Assembly: GCA_046483315.1 (NCBI GenBank)
Contig: JAWODJ010000058.1
Span: forward strand, 175,643-239,642
Reading direction: 5' to 3'
DNA length: 64,000 nucleotides
From: PXAP01 sp046483315
Lineage (GTDB): Bacteria > Bacteroidota > Bacteroidia > Bacteroidales > PUMT01
The number at the start of each line of letters is the position of its first letter. Position 1 is the first letter of the stretch. A program made the translations under genes and the position numbers. The notes below the pieces were generated by a model. That model did no database searches. It was not told the origin of the DNA and saw only the letters and a list, made by a program, of their open reading frames with translations. This document shows positions 44,941 through 53,273 of the stretch, piece by piece.

Positions 44941-45566
44941 TACGGATTATTTTCTTTAAGCTGTTTCTTCCTGTGTTTTTGTTCTCCTCCGGCTGCAGCA
45001 ACAAGCAAATGCGTAACTTCAATGCTGTTCCCACTTTTTCCGGGGATTATGTAAATGCTGTAATTGAAATACCCGCCGGAACAAATAAGAGGATAAAATA
45101 TAATGAACATGAGAGGATGTTCCTTGTCGAACAGGCAGACGGAGCCGACAGGGTAATTGATTTTCTTCCCTATCCCGGAAATTACGGCTTTGTTCCCGGA
45201 ACATACATGGATCCTGTTATGGGAGGTGACGGAAATCCGGTCGAAATACTTGTGATATCTGAAAGTGTGCCGACAGGCACGGTTATTGAAGTAATACCGG
45301 TCCTGGTTCTTTATTTTAATGATACGCAGGAGTTTGGCGGACAACTGATCAACCCTAAAATAATAGCTGTTCCGGAAGACAGAAAGCAACGGGTTATAGA
45401 AGCGGCTGATTACGTGGACCTATATGAGAATTACCCCGACCTTGTAGATATTCTTATTCAATGGTTTGTCTCTTATAAAGGAACGGGCGAAAATGAGCTT
45501 AAAGCCATGGGTGACAGTGATGTTGCGATTAATGAGATAGAAAAATGGGAGACCAGAAGGTTTTAA
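44937..45566 (+). CDS. Family I inorganic pyrophosphatase-like lipoprotein with altered active site
   Basis: The 209-residue protein begins with a signal ending in a lipobox, LFSSGC (Cys20), so it is likely held at the membrane outside the cytoplasm. The rest follows the soluble pyrophosphatase fold: AVIEIPAGTNKRIKY, LPYPGNYGFVPGT and KIIAVPEDRK. The metal-binding core, DGDPxD in E. coli (Asp65, Asp67, Asp70), reads DGNPVE here (Asp98, Asn100, Glu103), and the later acidic residue near Asp102 of E. coli appears as Asn in INPKIIAVP. Loss of the Asp67 equivalent would be expected to harm catalysis. It is translationally coupled to moaC. It may be a weak or inactive enzyme, or have another phosphate substrate. 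Confidence 0.82.
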   Translation: MIRIIFFKLFLPVFLFSSGCSNKQMRNFNAVPTFSGDYVNAVIEIPAGTNKRIKYNEHERMFLVEQADGADRVIDFLPYPGNYGFVPGTYMDPVMGGDGNPVEILVISESVPTGTVIEVIPVLVLYFNDTQEFGGQLINPKIIAVPEDRKQRVIEAADYVDLYENYPDLVDILIQWFVSYKGTGENELKAMGDSDVAINEIEKWETRRF

Positions 45567-45580
45567 TATAATTCGTTTTT

Positions 45581-46519
45581 ATGGATAGTGTGAGATTAAA
45601 AATAGTCTCTGTAAATGTTTCTGAAGAAAAGGGCACAGTTAAAAGACCTGTTGAGTTTATTGAACTTGATAATAACGGGATCAGGGGAGATGCCCATGCG
45701 GGTACCTGGCACAGACAGGTAAGTCTTCTCGGTGAGGAGAGTGTGGAGAGATTTTCCGTTCAGGCCAAACGTAAAATAGCATATGGTGAGTTTGCAGAGA
45801 ATATTACGACAAACGGACTTGATCTGGCTGCCACCTTGCCTCTTGACAGACTCGTTTCGGAAAATACAGAGCTGGAAATAACACAGATAGGTAAGAAATG
45901 CCATGGGGCCGCCTGTGCAATATTTAAAGAGGTCGGGGACTGTGTTATGCCAAAGGAAGGTATCTTTGCAAGGGTTATAAAGGGCGGCACACTGAGGGCA
46001 GGGGATATTCTGGAGTATCATCCGAGAGGATTCCGGTTTCTGATAGTGACATTAAGCGACAGGGCCAGCAGGGGTGAATATGAAGACCAAAGCGGTCCCG
46101 CAATAACCAGGTTGGCCCGGGAACATTTTGAACCGCTCGGGAGAGGTGTTGAAGCGGAGAATATTATCATTCCCGATGATGAGATTAAACTGAGGGGGCT
46201 CCTCGGGAAAGCCTGCAGGGAGAATTATGACTTTATCATAACCACAGGAAGTACGGGTGTGGGCAAACGTGATATCAGCCCGGATGTAGTAGGTCCGTTA
46301 CTTGACAGGGAGATCCCCGGAATAATGGAGATGATCAGGATAAAATACGGCAAAGATAAACCCAATGCTTTGCTGAGCAGGAGTGTAGCCGGACTGATGG
46401 GGTCTTCTTTTGTATATACCCTGCCAGGCAGTGTCAGGGCAGTAAATGAATATATGAATGAAATATTGAAAACAATGGAGCACCTGGTTTATATGTTACA
46501 CGGACTGGATGCACATTGA
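45581..46519 (+). CDS. MOSC domain fused to MogA/MoaB molybdopterin adenylyltransferase
   Basis: The 312-residue protein joins a MOSC domain (about residues 1-148), with IRGDAHAGTWHRQVSLL and the Cys-containing GKKCHGAACAIF, to a MogA/MoaB domain (about 150-310), with TLSDRASRGEYEDQSGP, TTGSTGVGKRDISPDV and TLPGSVRAVNEYM. MogA adenylates molybdopterin before metal insertion by MoeA; MOSC domains handle sulfur or metal-sulfur transfer to the cofactor. The fusion places two late steps in one chain. It fits the cluster of moeA, moaA and moaC just upstream. Confidence 0.9.
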   Translation: MDSVRLKIVSVNVSEEKGTVKRPVEFIELDNNGIRGDAHAGTWHRQVSLLGEESVERFSVQAKRKIAYGEFAENITTNGLDLAATLPLDRLVSENTELEITQIGKKCHGAACAIFKEVGDCVMPKEGIFARVIKGGTLRAGDILEYHPRGFRFLIVTLSDRASRGEYEDQSGPAITRLAREHFEPLGRGVEAENIIIPDDEIKLRGLLGKACRENYDFIITTGSTGVGKRDISPDVVGPLLDREIPGIMEMIRIKYGKDKPNALLSRSVAGLMGSSFVYTLPGSVRAVNEYMNEILKTMEHLVYMLHGLDAH

Positions 46520-46546
46520 TGGTTTAAAATTTTAAATTCTGCTATT

Positions 46547-47101
46547 ATGGAAAGAGAAAAAGCTCTTGAATTACTGAAAAAACATGTTAAGGATGAGAAA
46601 ATGCGTGTACACTGCCTGGCATCGGAAGCAGTGCTGCGGTCACTGGCAAGGCGTCTGGGAGAGGATGAGGATAAATGGGGTCTGGCGGGTTTGCTTCACG
46701 ATATAGATGTTGAGGTAACCAATGCTGACCCTGAAAGACATGCGCTGGAGGCTGAAAATATTCTTTCAGAATATAATCTTGATCCCGAAATAATTGATGC
46801 TATCAGAATGCATAATGAAAAGGCAACGGGACTGGAGAGAAGCACAACTTTTCAGCATGCACTGGCAGCGGGGGAGACTATCACCGGCCTGGTTTATGCC
46901 ACTACCCTTGTTTACCCGGATAAAAAAATTGCATCGGTAAAGCCAAAATCGGTAGTTAAAAGGATGAAAGAAAAAGCCTTTGCTGCTTCGGTCAATCGTG
47001 ATCACATTCTTGAGTGTGAAAAGATTGGCATACCCATGCCGGAATTTGCAGAAATATCAGTTAATGCCATGAAGGGAATAAGTGATGAGATAGGATTGTA
47101 G
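46547..47101 (+). CDS. HD-domain (HDIG type) phosphohydrolase-like protein
   Basis: The 184-residue protein has the metal-binding HD motif in GLLHDIDVEV (about residues 46-55) with an upstream His in RVHCLASEAV (about 20-29) and a later His in IRMHNEKAT (about 91-99). HD proteins hydrolyse phosphoesters of nucleotides or cyclic nucleotides; no second domain is present. It starts 27 bp after the MOSC-MogA gene and closes the cofactor island, but its link to cofactor work is only positional. Confidence 0.82.
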   Translation: MEREKALELLKKHVKDEKMRVHCLASEAVLRSLARRLGEDEDKWGLAGLLHDIDVEVTNADPERHALEAENILSEYNLDPEIIDAIRMHNEKATGLERSTTFQHALAAGETITGLVYATTLVYPDKKIASVKPKSVVKRMKEKAFAASVNRDHILECEKIGIPMPEFAEISVNAMKGISDEIGL

Positions 47102-47103
47102 TG

Positions 47104-48393
47104 CTAGTCACGTGAGTTCACACGTTTTGTTCCTACAAGTCTGTCAATACGGCTTCCCGGCTGACGGTGGTAGACCATGATAAAATAGTCGTTCTCCGTT
47201 TCAAAGAAGTTGCCTTCAAAAAGTGTGGCATCGGCAACTGATGCTCCGTCTTCCATGAATACGTACTGGTAGTTGTAATACCCCTGCTTCAGGAGCATAT
47301 CCAGTTCATAGGCTTCACTGTCAAAATTATATCTCATCCTGTTCCAGTCATAAAAGTTCCAGTCGCTCAATGCTCCCGTAACATACACATCGCCGTTGTC
47401 AAAAGGGATGTCCCAGGGCATGGTGAACCGGACCATTACATAGTCGGCATCAACGGAGGGATTGTGCCCCTCTTCATTTCTGATAAGATACCTGCCGTTC
47501 AGGTCATGATGGGAGAAATAACTGTCGTAGAGGCGGGGAGAAGAAGGATGCAACTCAACATGGTTTATCCCGTCTGAAAAATCAATATTTCTGATGAACT
47601 CGGTCTGATAGCGCAGACTCTTGGTATCAAAATTCCTGAACTCATTTCCTGCAGGAAAAACCATTTCCTCCTCGTGTTCATAGACTATTTCTCCGTCTCT
47701 TATATACATAGGATCCGGATTCTGGACAGCATTATCCTTCCGGCCATTTTGTATTATTGTGACATAAAGTTCTGAATGCGGGTTGCTGATATTAAGCCTG
47801 GGATGATAGATGTTGATGCTTACCTGCTGCCCGGTCTTGTAGTACATAGTCATCTGTGGCCTGTGAACCCTGGCTTCGATTTGAACCTTTGGCTCACTTA
47901 TCATGAACTTCCTGGTAATTACTGCTTTGTTTTCATCCTGATCTTCGAAAACCTTGATAATGTAATTGCCGGGAAGTTTCAGGCTGACATCATAATTGGG
48001 CAGAACCAGCGAATAGTGTGTGTAGGGGACAAAAGTATTGAATGAATAATGATAATCATCAATAGGGTTTTCGTAAAAACCATCCATAAAATCGGAGGGA
48101 AAAAGACCGGATTCTGTCCAGTCGGCGTTGCAATGAATGATCGTGTACCGGTAGTTTTTAATATCCCCGTCCAGATCGTCAAAACTGAATATAAGTTCTT
48201 CACCGCTGCCAAATTCGATAACAGGGTATGACATCTCCCATCCTTTAACATGCATTTGCACGGTCCTTATATTTTCCCTGTAAACACGATCTTCAAATTT
48301 TAATCGCTCTGAGGCCTTAACCGGCAGACATACAAATAACAGGCAGGCCGTCAATACATTTAAACCAATCCGGGAAAGCTGAACATTTTCCAT
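47104..48393 (-). CDS. Type IX secretion plug-like protein (DUF5103 family)
   Basis: The 429-residue protein has a signal peptide (about 1-28, ending near VKASE), then VYRENIRTVQMHVKGWEMSY and a series of beta domains; the centre has PGNYIIKVFEDQDENKAVITRKF (in parts), and the C-terminus has GDVYVTGALSDWNFYDWNRM, an E-set or starch-binding-like block. This is the DUF5103 family, named after the Plug that closes the Spr/Sov channel of type IX secretion. It acts at the outer membrane. It is convergent with the HD gene and divergent from the nqr operon. Family assignment is by overall likeness. Confidence 0.8.
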   Translation of the reverse strand: MENVQLSRIGLNVLTACLLFVCLPVKASERLKFEDRVYRENIRTVQMHVKGWEMSYPVIEFGSGEELIFSFDDLDGDIKNYRYTIIHCNADWTESGLFPSDFMDGFYENPIDDYHYSFNTFVPYTHYSLVLPNYDVSLKLPGNYIIKVFEDQDENKAVITRKFMISEPKVQIEARVHRPQMTMYYKTGQQVSINIYHPRLNISNPHSELYVTIIQNGRKDNAVQNPDPMYIRDGEIVYEHEEEMVFPAGNEFRNFDTKSLRYQTEFIRNIDFSDGINHVELHPSSPRLYDSYFSHHDLNGRYLIRNEEGHNPSVDADYVMVRFTMPWDIPFDNGDVYVTGALSDWNFYDWNRMRYNFDSEAYELDMLLKQGYYNYQYVFMEDGASVADATLFEGNFFETENDYFIMVYHRQPGSRIDRLVGTKRVNSRD

Positions 48394-48570
48394 ATTAAGT
48401 TGTTATTTTGATACCCTGTTAACGAAATCTGTGGCTTTTAATTGTGAAAATATTAACAATGAAGGGAGTTGCAGCCATTTTTTCCGGGTATATTTCTGAC
48501 AAATAATTATTAGTGCAAAGATAAGGATTTGAAACGACCAGAGATATAACTTATTATTTATTCACGATTT

Positions 48571-48604
48571 TTGGTAACCGGTTTATACAAAATAGCTAAA
48601 TTTG
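48571..48604 (+). promoter_or_regulatory. Bacteroidota-type promoter of the nqr operon
   Basis: TTG (48571-48573), 23 bases, then TAAATTTG (48597-48604), at the upper spacing limit of the Bacteroidota pattern. The leader to the nqrA ATG at 48635 would be about 25 bases. Confidence 0.45.
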
Positions 48605-48634
48605 TTGAATTTTAAGAAATATCACTATTAAACA

Positions 48635-49987
48635 ATGTCAAAGGAAATAAAGCTTAAAAGAGGCCTTGATATACGGTTGAAGGGGAAAGCGGAAAAAATC
48701 CTTGTTAAACCCGACCTGCCGGGAAAGTTTGCAGTCAAACCTACAGATTTTCATGGTATCAGGCCCAAGATGCTGGTCCGGACAGACGATGAGGTTAAAG
48801 CCGGAACACCCCTTTTTTTTGATAAATACAACCCCGATGTGTTTTTTACATCACCCGCCAGCGGACGGGTTATTGCCGTTAACAGAGGTGCACGAAGGAA
48901 AATTCTTGAGGTGGTTGTAAAGGCTGGCGACCGGATGATATACGAGAAGTTTGATGCAGCCGATCCGCAATCAATGGATCGTGAAGATGTTGTCGGCGGA
49001 CTGCTTAAGAGTGGACTTTGGCCTCTTTTCAGGCAACGTCCGTACGGTATTATCCCAAAACCCGATGATAAACCCCGTTCAATTTTTATTTCAGGTTTTG
49101 ATACTGCCCCTCTTGCCCCTGATTATGATTTTGTGATGCAGGATTCAGTCCGTGAGTTCCAGTACGGCATCAATGCTATCAGGAAACTCACAGACGGGAA
49201 AGTGCATCTGAACCTCAGCAGAGATTATCCTCCTTCTGAAACATTTACCGGAGTGTCGGGCGTTGAAATTAATTATTTTTCAGGGCCTCATCCTGCCGGA
49301 AATCCGGGAATTCAGATTCACCATCTTGATCCTGTGCATAAGAATGGGACCGTATGGTATATAAATCCACAGGATGTTCTGGTGATAGGAAGGTTTTTTC
49401 TTAACGGGATAGTTGATTTTTCAAAAATTGTGGCACTTACTGGTTCGGAGGTGCTCAACCCGCGGTATTTCAGGACAATCATGGGCGCCGAAGCAGACCA
49501 TATAATCAAGGATAATGTCAGGGAAGGCAACCTTCGTTATATAAGCGGAAATGTGCTTACCGGCACAAAGATTTCTGCTAAAGGATTTACAGGGTTTTAC
49601 GATTCACAGATAACTGTCATACCCGAAGGAGATTATTTCAGATTATTTGGATGGGCAACCCCGGGATTTGACAGGTTTAGCGCATCCCGCTCTTTCTTTT
49701 CCTGGCTGTTTCGGGACAGGGAATATGTTCATGACACCAATTACAACGGAGGGGAAAGGGCTTATGTGATGACCGGGCAGTATGAAAAGGTTTTGCCTAT
49801 GGATATTATTGCCCAGCAGCTTATCAAGGCAATCCTGGTTGAAGATATTGACAAAATGGAAAATCTGGGTATTTACGAGGTTGTAGAAGAAGACCTTGCC
49901 CTTTGTGAATATGTCTGTACCTCTAAGGTGGAGGTTCAGTCTATACTTCGAAGGGGGATAGAGCTGATGATTAAAGAGACAAGCTGA
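48635..49987 (+). CDS. nqrA: Na+-translocating NADH:quinone reductase subunit A
   Basis: NqrA is the cytoplasmic quinone-site subunit of the Na+-pumping NADH dehydrogenase. The 450-residue protein has the typical opening KEIKLKRGLDIRLKGKAE, then KMLVRTDDEVKAGTPLFFDK and SPASGRVIAVNRGARRKI of the biotin-carrier-like fold, and a C-terminal region with the block CEYVCTSKVEVQSILR that is common to the family. It leads the operon nqrABCDEF-apbE. The complex makes the sodium gradient that could drive the TRAP, NhaC and MATE systems nearby. Confidence 0.95.
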   Translation: MSKEIKLKRGLDIRLKGKAEKILVKPDLPGKFAVKPTDFHGIRPKMLVRTDDEVKAGTPLFFDKYNPDVFFTSPASGRVIAVNRGARRKILEVVVKAGDRMIYEKFDAADPQSMDREDVVGGLLKSGLWPLFRQRPYGIIPKPDDKPRSIFISGFDTAPLAPDYDFVMQDSVREFQYGINAIRKLTDGKVHLNLSRDYPPSETFTGVSGVEINYFSGPHPAGNPGIQIHHLDPVHKNGTVWYINPQDVLVIGRFFLNGIVDFSKIVALTGSEVLNPRYFRTIMGAEADHIIKDNVREGNLRYISGNVLTGTKISAKGFTGFYDSQITVIPEGDYFRLFGWATPGFDRFSASRSFFSWLFRDREYVHDTNYNGGERAYVMTGQYEKVLPMDIIAQQLIKAILVEDIDKMENLGIYEVVEEDLALCEYVCTSKVEVQSILRRGIELMIKETS

Positions 49988-50037
49988 TTTATCCTTTTCT
50001 GGAAATCATTTAAATTTAATAAACAAACTAAATAAAG

Positions 50038-51204
50038 GTGAAGTTACTCAGGGAAAAAATTGATAAGATAAAGCCTCACTTTCAGAAGGGCGGACGTTTT
50101 GAGATGCTGCAATCCACTTTTGAGGGTTTCGAGACCTTCCTGTTTGTTCCAAACAAGGTCACTTCAAAAGGAGCTCATATTCGTGACAGTATGGACATGA
50201 AAAGGACCATGATAATTGTTGTCATTGCCCTGGTACCATCCCTGTTATTTGGCATGTGGAATATTGGTTACCAGCATTTTATTGCCACGGGAACGGAGGC
50301 AGGCTTCTGGGATGAGTTCATTCACGGCTTCATTAATGTATTCCCGATAATTGTTGTCTCTTATGTAACGGGACTAACTATAGAGTTTATTTTTGCTCAG
50401 ATAAGGGGACATGAAATAAATGAAGGATTTCTTGTTACCGGTATGCTTATACCCCTTATATTACCCGTTGATGTTCCTTTGTGGATGGTCGCGGTTGCCA
50501 CTGCATTTGCTGTAATAATTGGCAAGGAGGTATTTGGGGGGACAGGAATGAACATACTTAATCCGGCGCTTACAGCCAGGGCTTTTCTGTTCTTTGCTTA
50601 TCCTAACTATATGTCCGGAGATTTTGTCTGGATCAGCGGCCTTATCAAAGGCGAGGGCATAGCGGATGGCTTTTCCGGTGCCACCCCACTGGCAAATGCC
50701 GCTCTTGGGAATGTATCTGACATCCCGTCATCCATGGAGATGTTCCTTGGAACAATTCCCGGATCAATAGGAGAGACATCAACTGTCGCCATACTCATAG
50801 GAGCTGCCATATTATGGTATACCGGGGTGGGCAGTATGAAGATAATCACATCTGTTTTTGCCGGCGGATTGATAATGGGACTGTTGCTGAATGCCTTTGC
50901 AGTAAACCCCTTTATGGAGATTCCTGCATGGGAGCACCTTATTATGGGAGGTTTTGCTTTTGGGGCAGTATTTATGGCCACTGATCCGGTAACTGCTTCC
51001 CAGACTGAAAGGGGAAAATATATTTACGGTTTCCTGGTCGGTTTTCTGGCCATACTTATCAGGGTGCTGAACCCTGCCTATCCTGAAGGTATGATGCTGG
51101 CAATACTGTTTATGAATGTTTTTGCCCCATTGATAGATCACAATGTTATGCAGGCAAATATCAGACGAAGGATTAAAAGGGCAGCCGCAGGTTCAAATCA
51201 ATAA
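50038..51204 (+). CDS. nqrB: Na+-translocating NADH:quinone reductase subunit B
   Basis: NqrB is the main membrane subunit with covalent FMN and riboflavin. The 388-residue product has about ten helices; the FMN-bearing Thr is Thr216 in FSGATPLANA. Translation starts at GTG (50038), preceded by AATAAAG; the encoded KLLREKIDKIKPHFQKGG is the normal family start. Further family blocks are VFGGTGMNILNPALTARAF and ATDPVTASQTERGKYIYG. Confidence 0.96.
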   Translation: MKLLREKIDKIKPHFQKGGRFEMLQSTFEGFETFLFVPNKVTSKGAHIRDSMDMKRTMIIVVIALVPSLLFGMWNIGYQHFIATGTEAGFWDEFIHGFINVFPIIVVSYVTGLTIEFIFAQIRGHEINEGFLVTGMLIPLILPVDVPLWMVAVATAFAVIIGKEVFGGTGMNILNPALTARAFLFFAYPNYMSGDFVWISGLIKGEGIADGFSGATPLANAALGNVSDIPSSMEMFLGTIPGSIGETSTVAILIGAAILWYTGVGSMKIITSVFAGGLIMGLLLNAFAVNPFMEIPAWEHLIMGGFAFGAVFMATDPVTASQTERGKYIYGFLVGFLAILIRVLNPAYPEGMMLAILFMNVFAPLIDHNVMQANIRRRIKRAAAGSNQ

Positions 51205-51217
51205 AATTATCTGAACA

Positions 51218-51949
51218 ATGAAGCAGAGTAATTCCAATACCTACATATTTTTATATGCCTCGGCGATGGTAATAATTGTGGCAGCTGTGTTATCGGTTGT
51301 TGCAACGGTGCTTAAACCTTACCAGGAACTGAATGTTGAGATTGCCAAAAAACTTGACATACTCAGATCAGTTGAAAAAGGTGATATGGCAGGGGAGGTG
51401 AGTGACAGGAATTCATATATTCAGGAGGAGTATGATAAATATATAGTTGATAGTTATGTTATTAATTATATGGGTGAAAGGCAGGAAGATGTTGATGCAT
51501 TTTCAGTCAATGTGCGTGATGAACTGAGAAAACCTCTTGAGCAGCGTAATCTGCCTGTATTTGTCTCTGTCGATGAAGACGGTAACCGGAATTTTATTTT
51601 TCCCGTTCATGGCAGGGGACTGTGGGGGCCTATCTTTGGGTATGTTGCCCTGGAGTCTGATTACAATACTATTTATGGGGTTATATTTGATCATGACAGT
51701 GAGACTCCCGGACTGGGTGCCGAGATAAATACAGCTGCATTTGAAAATCAGTTCAAGGGAAAAAAGTTGTTTGATGATTCGGGCGATTTTGTTTCAATAA
51801 GTGTTATTAAATCCGGGTCTGCTCCTCCCGGCGATCATAGTGTTGATGGTATTTCAGGGGGAACCATTACAAGCAAGGGAGTGGAGGATATGCTGGATGA
51901 AGTCCTGGGCAGTTACAGGAACTATTTTGAAAATCAAAAAAATCTGTAG
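51218..51949 (+). CDS. nqrC: Na+-translocating NADH:quinone reductase subunit C
   Basis: A 243-residue protein with one N-terminal membrane helix (about 9-28) and a periplasmic FMN-binding domain. The FMN is attached by ApbE to Thr216 in DGISGGTITSKGV. GRGLWGPIFGYVAL and HDSETPGLGAEI are typical blocks. It begins 13 bp after nqrB. Confidence 0.95.
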   Translation: MKQSNSNTYIFLYASAMVIIVAAVLSVVATVLKPYQELNVEIAKKLDILRSVEKGDMAGEVSDRNSYIQEEYDKYIVDSYVINYMGERQEDVDAFSVNVRDELRKPLEQRNLPVFVSVDEDGNRNFIFPVHGRGLWGPIFGYVALESDYNTIYGVIFDHDSETPGLGAEINTAAFENQFKGKKLFDDSGDFVSISVIKSGSAPPGDHSVDGISGGTITSKGVEDMLDEVLGSYRNYFENQKNL

Positions 51950-51951
51950 AG

Positions 51952-52605
51952 ATGAGTAAATCAGAAAAAGAGCCTTTATTTTCAGCTAAGAACATTAAAT
52001 TGCTGAGTACGCCTCTGAATGATGAAAATCCGATTACCGTGCAGGTTCTCGGGATATGTTCAGCACTGGCGGTAACTGTAAAACTAGAGCCGGCTCTTGT
52101 GCTTGCAATAGCTGTAGTGGCGGTAATGGGTTCGGCCAATGTGATCATATCCCTGCTGAGAAATACCATACCACCCAGGATCCGGATTATTGTTCAGCTT
52201 GTGGTGATAGCATCACTGGTAATCCTGGTTGATCAGGTGCTTAAAGCCTTTCTTTATGATGTAAGCAGGCAGCTTTCTGTTTTTGTGGGCCTCATCATTA
52301 CCAACTGTATAATAATGGGCCGGCTTGAGGCTTTTGCCCTTGGTAATAAAACCTGGCCTTCATTTCTGGACGGTATAGGTAATGCAGCCGGTTACGGATG
52401 GATCCTTATTGTAGTTGCGTTTTTCAGGGAACTGCTTGGATCGGGCACCGTGTGGGACTACCCTGTAATTGAGAAACTTGGCCTTTTCAGTATTGGCTAT
52501 GAAAACAACGGATTTATGATACTCCCTCCCATGGCTCTTATTACCGTGGGGATAATAATATGGGTCCAGAGAGCAAGGAACCGTAAACTGATTGAATCAA
52601 AATAA
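51952..52605 (+). CDS. nqrD: Na+-translocating NADH:quinone reductase subunit D
   Basis: A 217-residue membrane subunit of the Rnf/Nqr D/E family with six helices and the block FVGLIITNCIIMGRLEAFA (about residues 102-120), which carries the conserved Cys that, with NqrE, holds the intramembrane iron centre. It starts 2 bp after the nqrC stop. Confidence 0.95.
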   Translation: MSKSEKEPLFSAKNIKLLSTPLNDENPITVQVLGICSALAVTVKLEPALVLAIAVVAVMGSANVIISLLRNTIPPRIRIIVQLVVIASLVILVDQVLKAFLYDVSRQLSVFVGLIITNCIIMGRLEAFALGNKTWPSFLDGIGNAAGYGWILIVVAFFRELLGSGTVWDYPVIEKLGLFSIGYENNGFMILPPMALITVGIIIWVQRARNRKLIESK

Positions 52606-52617
52606 ATATATTTTGCA

Positions 52618-53235
52618 ATGGAAGGATTGATTAACATATTTGTCAGGTCGGTATTTATCGACAATATGGTATTTGCCTATTTTCTTGGAATGTGCTCCTA
52701 TCTTGCTGTTTCAAGGACTGTAAGTACTGCTAACGGACTGGGTATTGCAGTTGTTTTTGTTCTGGGTATTACTGTCCCGGTTAATTATCTTATAGAGAAT
52801 TACTTTCTTGGTGACGGTGCGTTGTCATGGCTTGGAGAGAGTTTTGCAGGAGTTGACCTGAGCTTTCTGAGTTTTATCATGTTTATTGCAGTTATTGCAT
52901 CGATGGTGCAGCTAGTAGAGATGATAGTTGAAAAATTTGCTCCCACACTCTATTCCTCACTTGGTATTTTCCTTCCTCTTATTGCCGTGAACTGCGCAAT
53001 ACTTGGCGGTTCATTATTCATGCAGGAGAGGGAGTATGCAAATATTGCCGAAGCTGCGTCATTCGGATTGGGTTCGGGTGTGGGTTTTTATCTTGCCATT
53101 GTGGGCATTGCCGCTATACGTGAAAAAATCAGGTATTCGAATGTGCCCGGCCCGCTGCGCGGTCTTGGGATTACATTTATTGTAACCGGGTTGATGGGGA
53201 TAGCCTTTATGAGTTTTATGGGCATTAAACTCTGA
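52618..53235 (+). CDS. nqrE: Na+-translocating NADH:quinone reductase subunit E
   Basis: A 205-residue membrane subunit homologous to NqrD, with MVFAYFLGMCSYLAVSRTV (about residues 18-36) and PLIAVNCAILGGSLFMQER (about 121-139), each with a conserved Cys for the iron centre shared with NqrD. It begins 12 bp after nqrD. Confidence 0.95.
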   Translation: MEGLINIFVRSVFIDNMVFAYFLGMCSYLAVSRTVSTANGLGIAVVFVLGITVPVNYLIENYFLGDGALSWLGESFAGVDLSFLSFIMFIAVIASMVQLVEMIVEKFAPTLYSSLGIFLPLIAVNCAILGGSLFMQEREYANIAEAASFGLGSGVGFYLAIVGIAAIREKIRYSNVPGPLRGLGITFIVTGLMGIAFMSFMGIKL

Positions 53236-53273
53236 TGTCAGAGCTGTTAAAGTATTATTAAAGTTAAAGAAAT

